Source of the DNA: Bombyx mori
Lineage: Eukaryota > Arthropoda > Insecta > Lepidoptera > Bombycidae
NCBI RefSeq assembly: GCF_030269925.1
Contig: NC_085126.1
Coordinates: 8,434,501-8,498,500, forward strand
DNA length: 64,000 nucleotides
Direction of reading: 5' to 3'
Under the pieces are notes generated by a model that was given only the letters and a program-made list of their open reading frames with translations, was not told the DNA's origin and did not search any database. Positions 58,200 through 64,000 of this stretch are shown one piece after another (position 1 is the first letter of the stretch; each line of letters starts with the position of its first letter). The position numbers and the translations under genes are program-made.

Positions 58200-59488
58200 C
58201 GAGGGCTGCACTAAAAGTATCGGGAATGGAATATTTCCACTGCTCCTGTCATATTAAAATATTTTTAATTGAAAACTCCTTGGTTTTAAAAATCGAATAC
58301 CATTTATTTATTTAAAAAAAGATTCTCGGTCTTGTCACGACGTTTTGTCAAACTTGTTTAGTCGTTGAGAAAATGGAATTGACTCGAGAAAATTCAAGAG
58401 AGATGATTTATTATGACTTTCGAAGTGGTTTAACACAAAAACAGTGTGTTGACCGGATGATTTCTGCATTTGGTGATGAAGCCCCATCCAAAACCACAAT
58501 TTATCACTGGTTTGCTGAGTTTCAACGTGGACGTGTCAAGCTCAGTGATGATCCCCGTCAAGGTCGTCCAAAAACTGCAGTCACCCAAGAAAAAACTGCA
58601 GTCACCCAAGAAAACGTTGATGCTGTGCGTAAGCTGATTGAGGAAGATCGACATGTGACATACCGCGAAATTTAGGCAACTTTAGACATTGGCATGAGTC
58701 AAATACAAATAATCTTGCATGAACAATTAGGTGTAAAAAAGTTGTTTTCCCGATGGATACCGCATTCGCTCTGTGAAGAGCAAAAAGCGGCTCGCGTTAC
58801 TTGGTGCGTCAGAACTCTCGAAAGATTCCACGCAGGATCCGTAAATGCTGTATACAACATTGTATCAGGTGACGAATCCTGGATATACGCGTACGAACCC
58901 GAAATAAAAAACCAGTCACGAGTTTGGGTGTTCGAAAATGAGTTATTGCCAACAAAAATTGTTCGTTCACGGAGTGTTGCAAAAAAAATGGTGGCCACGT
59001 TTGTCTCCAAAACCGGCCATGTTACGACTATTGGACGACTTGAGGGACAAAGAACGGTTAATGCGGAATGGTATGCTAGCATTTGTTTGCCACAGGTCGT
59101 TTCTGAACTCCGTAAAGAGAACTGCAACCGCCGCATCATCCTCCATCACGACAATGCGAGTTCTCACACCGCGCATAGAACAAAAGAGTTTTTAGAGCAA
59201 GAAAACATAGAATTATTAGACCATCCGCCGTACAGCCCCGACCTAAGCCCTAATGATTTCTATACTTTCCCTAAAATAAAGAATAAATTGCGTGGACAAA
59301 GATTTTCATCACCTGAAGAAGCTGTGGACCCCAACTTCCGAATGGAATGGTTGCTTCAATGATTGGTTCCACCGTATGGAAAAATGTGTCAAATTTCGCG
59401 GAGAATACTTCGAAAAGCAATAAATACATTTTTAAATAGTAATGTTGTGTCACTTCGTTAATTCCCGAAATTTTCAGTGCCGCCTATG
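58200..59488 (+). mobile_element. mariner element copy 2
   Basis: 1,289 bp between TA at 58198-58199 and TA at 59489-59490. Ends are CGAGGGCTGCACTAAAAGTA and the complement of CATAGGCGGCACTGAAAATT. Opposite strand from copy 1 and nearly identical to it, so both are recent arrivals or descend from one recent source. The transposase region is 58373-59421. Confidence 0.95.
58373..59421 (+). pseudogene. mariner transposase, copy 2, inactivated
   Basis: Starts MELTRENSREMIYYDFRSGL, with the paired helix-turn-helix region (VDRMISAFGDEAPSKTTIYH, WFAEFQRGRVKL). A TAG at 58673-58675 replaces Gln (REIQATLD in copy 1). A 21-bp in-frame duplication (58571-58612) repeats KTAVTQE. After the stop the frame runs 58694-59362 with GDESWIYAYEPE, HHDNASSHTAHRTKEF and YSPDLSPNDFYTF. 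It has the same short deletion before WFHRMEKC as copy 1. Confidence 0.9.
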
Positions 59489-60489
59489 TACCTACTGTAC
59501 TTCCACATGTCCAAAATGTGGTACAGTAGGTACACATAGGTTATATAATTTTTTTGGTAATTTACCTTTTCATTTGGAAAGCAATTTATTAAGTATTCGA
59601 TTTTGATGTAATTAAAATAATATTTGCCGTGAAGTAGGATGACGAATTTGGTTTTCAATTTCACATAAAATAGCTTGTGCTGATGTTTTGGAAACACGAA
59701 AAAACCGTATGAATTTTATAACGTCCCACTCATACCATTGATTGTTTTTTGTACGAATAACGTACTATAATATATATATATGTATATATATGTCAGCACG
59801 CGCCAGGGATGACTAAGCGATAGTTTCCGTCATCACTCGTATTCGATTGAACTCAGTTCAGTCAATAAAACTTTCCGAATAATAATTATTGAAACTCAAC
59901 ACACACAACTTTCACAATGACAGGGTAAATCGACAGTTTCGTTTTACATACCGACTGACTGACTGTCAGAGACTGACTGACTGTCAGAGACTCACTGACT
60001 GAGACAGACGGAATGACTGTCTGACACGGAATGCCACGACTCTGTCCACGTACCGCCATTTTATACTGTGGCGTTACGGAGTCTACCCTACATTTTTGTG
60101 ATATTTATCAAAACAACATTTCATCATTTAAAATAATAGTCAAAACCACCGTCTTAATATTACTAAAACTCGTTATCCACGACATATATATATTTATATT
60201 ATTATAAACCATTTAAATCATCGATATCTGAATCTGAATCACTATTGTAATATTCCACGTTGCTGGTTAATATCAAAAACACTCAAATACAAAATCTTTA
60301 ATGTTATTGACAATGACATATTTACATCTAATCCATGAAGGAAGGTTTAAACGCCCCTCTGGGAAGGTTTAAACTTATTGGTAGTTTAAACTGTGTTGGG
60401 TCGATGATCTGTCATTGATATTACAAGAGAAACGAAAAGGACAGATTAAACTGTGTTCTCTAGTTTAAACTACGATTGATATTACGGCC
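59489..60489. other. Intergenic with small inverted repeats
   Basis: AT-rich. An imperfect hairpin, CCTATGTACCTACTGTAC with its inverse (59483-59500 and 59521-59540), overlaps the mariner end. GACTGACTGACTGTCAGAGA repeats lie near 59960-60000. The octamer GTTTAAAC occurs four times between about 60346 and 60470. No gene. Confidence 0.6.
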
Positions 60490-60606
60490 CTTAGGGCCTG
60501 TCCGCACAGCGATATTTCACCGGTTTTTATTTGTACACACTGCGAATAAAATTTCGTACTATTTTCGTCAGTTTTAATCAGTTCTCGGCTGAGACGCACG
60601 TCTAAA

Positions 60607-60900
60607 ATGGACAACCGAACAAAAATTTTAATTTATCTAAAGCTAAAGCGGCGTAACAGACGTATCAAAAGATTTCATGAGTATTGGATTCACCCAATTA
60701 CGGCATTAAGACCCATGAAAGGATTTTTCTACATAAAATATCAAGAGTTGCGAAAATACAGCAAAAAGTTTTTTGGCTATTGCAGAATGACAAAAAAATC
60801 ATTCGATAATTTACTACAACTAGTTGGTCCAGCGATCACCTATCAAGATACGAATTGGAGAAAAGCAATTTCACCTAAAGAAAGACTCGATAACTCTAAG
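60607..60900 (+). pseudogene. HARBI1-like transposase exon 1
   Basis: Reads MDNRTKILIYLKLKRRNRRI, KRFHEYWIHPITALRPMKGF, YQELRKYSKKFFGYCRMTKK and WRKAISPKERLDN. The W(I/V)HPI, F.YxRMxxxxFxxLL and ISPxERL blocks are those of Harbinger transposase exon 1. Ends where a splice donor is expected (AAG/GT). No stop inside; inactive because exon 2 is damaged. Confidence 0.75.
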
Positions 60901-61158
60901 GTTTAGTTACGTACCTACCTACTTAAGCCTACCTACAGGCGCGTTATTATCGGTTGATAAGATCAGATGCGTTATTGCCATATATTAAATCGACCGATAA
61001 TAACGCGCCTCTGTGGGGGGGGGGGGGAAGCTTTACAGTACAGTACCGTCAGGAGCAAAATGTTCTAGGCAACATTCCAGTGAATATTTAATAACTGACA
61101 AAGGTAAATAAAAACAAGGATTAATCATACATCATCATTTATTAAACAGAAATTAACT

Positions 61159-61568
61159 TTTTTTTTATTGCTTAGATGGGTGAACGAGCTCTCAGCCCAT
61201 CTGGTGTTAAGTGGTTACTGGAGCCCATAGACATCTACAACGTGAATGCGCCACCCACCTTGAGATATAAGTTCTAAGGTCTCAAGTATAGTTAAAACGG
61301 TTGACCCGCCCCTTCAAACCGAGACGCATTACTACTTCACAGCAGAAATAGGCAGGGTCAAGAGGTCCTACCATCAGATATTACGCAAATTATAATTTTG
61401 CGGGTTTGATTTTTATTACACGATGATATTCCTTCAACGTGGAAGTCAACCGTCAACAATTGTTGAATACGTATTTTATTAGAAAAATTGGTACCCGCCT
61501 GCGGGATTCGAACACCGGTGCATTACTCAACACGAATGCACCGAACGTCTTATCCACGGCGACTTCAT
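61159..61568 (-). mobile_element. Full-length Bm1-type SINE (minus)
   Basis: Poly-T then TTATTGCTTAGATGGGTGAA, the whole body, and the tRNA-like head in reverse (CGGGATTCGAACACCGGTGC is the complement of the B box; CTTATCCACGGCGACTTCA holds the region of the A box). Inserted in the transposase intron. A 5-10 base deletion in the A-box region distinguishes it from the copy at 53866. Confidence 0.88.
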
Positions 61569-62180
61569 TTAAATAAAACATAATCTTTCATATCAATAGC
61601 ACTCCCCTCTACTAGATATGAAGATTGGCTAAATGAAGTATTTGGAAAATTTGAATTGTGAAAGAGCGAATGCTGGGTTTGAGATGGATCAGGCTGAGAT
61701 TGAGAAATGACAGTAGTATTACGAGATAGAATTTGGGGAGAAGGAGTTTGACGGATAGTATTTGGACAGGGTGACGGCGTATTTGGGTTGTAAGATGAAT
61801 ACGATGAAGATGATGGTCGATACTGCGACAAAGTGGAACTGGCTCTAGGTGACATGAAATTTTCTGGTGAATATTTATTTGCGCTGTTAAGTGCATTCAG
61901 AATTTCAATTTTAGCGTAATGTTTTTGCTCCGTTGAAAATTTTCTGACCATTGGTATGATCATTTCACAAAATGAAACATCCTCATCATATTTTTTGTCC
62001 TTCAATAATTTCAATATTTCATCCTCGCAATTATTTTGAATTCTACCCTTTTTACGCATGCTCGTTTTAAGTTTTCTATTTCGTATAGCTTCTGAGTCAG
62101 TATCTTCGTCGTCGGTTTGATTAGTAAGGTCTTCGGCATTGCTGTTGGTGTTTTCTGTATCTCTGATATTGTTTGTTGTA
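61569..62180 (-). pseudogene. MADF/BESS companion protein, C-terminal part
   Basis: Open frame to 62059 and beyond: MRKKGRIQNNCEDEILKLLK, DEDVSFCEMIIPMVRKFSTE, QKHYAKIEILNALNSANKYS, then a Ser/Pro/Asn-rich tail (TPSPCPNTIRQTPSPQILSR). The middle matches the BESS motif (D-x-x-F-x-x-x-I-P..K..xK..I...L). The MADF part expected upstream is not found. The last codons at 61565 run into the SINE end. Lies within the transposase intron, antisense. Confidence 0.6.
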
Positions 62181-62286
62181 TCTCTTAAAAAAGTAATTTA
62201 ATTGTTATGTAAACTTATGTAGGTGCTGACTTGTCTGTTTGTAATTTATATTATTGGTATTACATATTTTTTAATGATTATTGCAG

Positions 62287-62636
62287 GTATTTGGTTTCAG
62301 GAAATAGCTACTTTTCGCTGTATTACGAATATCTTATTGGTATCTCTACTATTGGCGAAATTATAGAAGACACGTGTGAAAAACTATGGTCATGTCTACA
62401 ACCTTCATACATACATGACAGAACTAGATGAAACTGGTCCCATTACTGCTGAAATTGTCCATAAAATAACCCATTTTCGACACTGCTTAGGAACGGTGCA
62501 TGGAAAGCATATAAGGTGCGAAGAGCCGGATTGCGCGGGTTCCGAGCTTTATAATTATAAACGATATCACTCCTTGATTTTAATAGCGGTTGCTGATGCA
62601 AATTATTATTTCATCAGCGTTGACATAGGTGCTTAG
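62287..62636 (+). pseudogene. HARBI1-like transposase exon 2, frameshifted
   Basis: The acceptor TTATTGCAG precedes YLVSGNSYFSLYYEYLIGIS, then IIEDTCEKLWSCLQPSYIHD, and in a second frame HFRHCLGTVHGKHIRCEEPD (first catalytic region with the Asp of GxIDGKHI changed to His), YNYKRYHSLILIAVADANYY and a stop. A frameshift at about 62425 and the lost Asp make it inactive. Confidence 0.75.
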
Positions 62637-62719
62637 GGCAGCAGTAGTACTACAATTTTTTTAAATTCTACATTTTTTTTTATTGCCTTTGTACACAAGT
62701 TTGGCACAAGTTCGTCAAT

Positions 62720-64000
62720 TCAACATGCCACCATTGAAAAACTGCGTGGTGCAGAAAACTACTCCACGTGGAAGTTCTCCATGCGGATGTTATTAATCCA
62801 TGAAGAGTTATGTGATTCCGTCACGGATAAATGGGAATTGACGGAAGCCATGAAGAAAAGAGCGAAAAGTCATTGGCACGTATTGCGTTGTCGGTGCAGC
62901 CAGCGGTCATCCCATGCATCCGCACCGCCACCAGCGCACACGAGGCGTGTAATAACCTAAGTAAGGCGTTCGGAGGGCGCGGCTTGTATAGGAGACTTGG
63001 CATACTGAGAAGTCTCTTCGGTGTCAAGTTATCGTATAGCAGTTCAGTTATCGGATAGCAGTTCCATGGAAGCCTACATCAATAAAATTAAAGAGTTGGC
63101 GTGTCAACTGAGTGAAATGGAATCCGCATTGGATGATGAGTTTATTGCCGTTATAATGCTAAGTGGGCTCACAGAAGATTTTGACCCCCTCATCATGGCA
63201 ATTGAGAACTCAAATGTAAAACTCACCACGGAACTTGTCTCAGGAAAACTCTTGGCAGAAAACCAGAGGCGTGAGGAGAAACAAGATATCACTGCGTTGG
63301 TAACCAAGAAGCCACCGAGATGCTTCAAGTGCAAAAATGTGGGTCATATTTCTAAGAATTGTTCCAACAAAGGAAGCTTCAAGGAGTCAGCGGACGTAGG
63401 AGGCAACAAAGGCAAAAATAAATCCAGATATCAGACTAGGAACAATCCGAAGCAGAATATCCCAAAGGACAAAGCGCTCTTTGCAGCTCTGTCTGTAAAA
63501 ATAAGTAGTGATGTGTGGTACATTGACTCCGGTGCTACTAATCATATGTGCAATGATAAAAAGTACATGATGGACTTCCGACCTAATAGTGTGGATGTGA
63601 GCATCGTGAATGGTGAAAAGCTACGAACAGGTGGCATTGGACATGTAAAAGTATTTGAACTTTTACATGTCCAATGCCACCTGTTTGAAAGACTGTATAA
63701 GAACAATAAGTGATGTGTATTATGTTTCTAATCTTAGTACGAACTTATTGTCAGTAAGTGCCATAACAAAGAAAGGGTATACTGTTGAATTTAATAATAA
63801 ATTATGTAGGGTCTATGACAAACATGAATGTCTAGTAACAGGTACACAGACAAGTGGTGTCTATCAGCTGGATACTGTGTCAGACAACGGCTGTGTCGTC
63901 GCTTCGGCTGTGATGGCTTCGGCAAAGATTCACACTGCTAATGCGGCAACGATGTTATCTCAGGAGGTATGGCCCAGAAGACTCGGGCACCTAAACTCGA
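62720..64000 (+). pseudogene. Ty1/copia Gag, protease and pre-integrase region
   Basis: Gag begins around HATIEKLRGAENYSTWKFSM, RMLLIHEELCDSV; a frameshift near 62865 leads to ALSVQPAVIPCIRTATSAHE. From 63065 the frame is open: MEAYINKIKELACQLSEMES, knuckle CFKCKNVGHISKNC, then protease VWYIDSGATNHMCNDKKYM with active-site DSGA. A palindrome at 63626-63685 breaks the frame; the next block YVSNLSTNLLSVSAITKKGY and EVWPRRLGHLN (start of the pre-integrase zinc region) follow in another frame to the window end. Near 63028-63062 an imperfect 18-bp tandem duplication (TATAGCAGTTC word) adds a stop. Confidence 0.85.
63626..63685. repeat. Perfect 27-bp inverted repeat with 6-nt loop
   Basis: 63626-63652 and 63659-63685 are exact reverse complements (start AACAGGTGGCATTGGACATG). 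The first arm is normal copia coding sequence (GGIGHVKV); the second is a back-copy of it. Confidence 0.92.

Larger units (their letters stand above)
60490..62640 (+). mobile_element. PIF/Harbinger element with an antisense BESS gene in the transposase intron
   Basis: The left end GGGCCTGTCCGCACAGCGAT follows TTA (about 60487-60489), fitting Harbinger inverted repeats and their 3-bp target. It contains transposase exon 1 (60607-60900), a Bm1 SINE (61159-61568), an antisense BESS-type gene (61565-62180) and exon 2 (62287-62636). The right end is lost near 62640. Confidence 0.65.
62700..64000 (+). mobile_element. Ty1/copia retrotransposon, gag to integrase start, runs off right edge
   Basis: Plus strand. 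No LTR recognised upstream; an A/T run and TTTTTATTGCCTTTGTACAC at about 62680 may belong to another repeat. Coding blocks are listed under the Gag-Pol entry. Stops and an inverted duplication make it inactive. Confidence 0.85.

Noticed and set aside
59955..60010. CRISPR-like short repeats (GACTGACTGTCAGAGA)
   Set aside because: Simple imperfect tandem repeats in eukaryotic DNA without unique spacers of constant length.

Overview
The window is animal nuclear DNA from a lepidopteran, very probably the silkworm Bombyx or a close relative. The main reason is a tRNA-derived SINE that I recognise as the Bombyx Bm1 type. It is present in two full-length copies (53866-54311 and 61159-61568) and in fragments at about 11038 (split by an insertion) and 30103. 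I see no convincing single-copy host gene. Almost all the DNA is mobile elements, many nested inside one another, plus one endogenous RNA-virus fragment. This fits heterochromatin; nested-retrotransposon DNA of this kind is known from the Bombyx W chromosome, but placing the window there is only an inference. Layout: 1-2795 R1-clade LINE (minus) with an internal deletion; 2958-3345 Harbinger and Ty3 LTR scraps; 3796-8280 BEL/Pao retrotransposon (minus); 8288-10947 an RNA-virus-derived element with an open RNA-dependent RNA polymerase frame, joined to the BEL element next to its primer-binding site; 11038-12903 a Bm1 SINE split by a 5'-truncated R1 LINE; 13570-14172 hAT remnant; 14489-19115 decayed errantivirus-like Ty3 element (RT, RNase H, integrase, env) split by an RTE tail and another R1 LINE. 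19402-25318 is the second highlight: a 5.9 kb DNA transposon with terminal inverted repeats of about 560 bp, inserted in a piggyBac remnant and encoding a protein of about 1,500 codons with an XPG/PIN-like nuclease region and a C-terminal cysteine-rich (CXC-like) motif, interrupted by a single TGA. 25752-28033 and 32668-33653 hold IS5/Harbinger-like and pogo/Tigger remnants; 29005-31990 BEL fragments in opposite orientations; 33796-38350 several PIF/Harbinger pieces, with transposase and antisense MADF/BESS companion genes, one with intact ends and target duplication (35073-36330); 38998-40904 Ty3/gypsy (minus); 40905-42061 BEL fragments; 42290-42780 a divergent relative of the big nuclease transposon; 42915-44735 hAT split by a mariner. 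45364-52391 is a full-length R1-clade LINE with both ORFs open, a long poly(A) tail and a 14-bp target duplication, sitting inside a Jockey LINE (44737-53345). Then Bm1, a small spliced gene beside a Harbinger transposase (55817-58080), a second mariner (58200-59488), another Harbinger (60490-62640) and a Ty1/copia element running off the right end. Functionally these are independent selfish elements, not a pathway. The links between them are insertion history: R1 into Bm1, R1 into Ty3, R1 into Harbinger, R1 into Jockey, the nuclease transposon into piggyBac, mariner into hAT, and virus joined to BEL. Several foldback hairpins with 18-38 bp arms recur across unrelated elements and may reflect a common template-switching process, or an artefact. 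All family names come from motifs read by eye; no database search was run.
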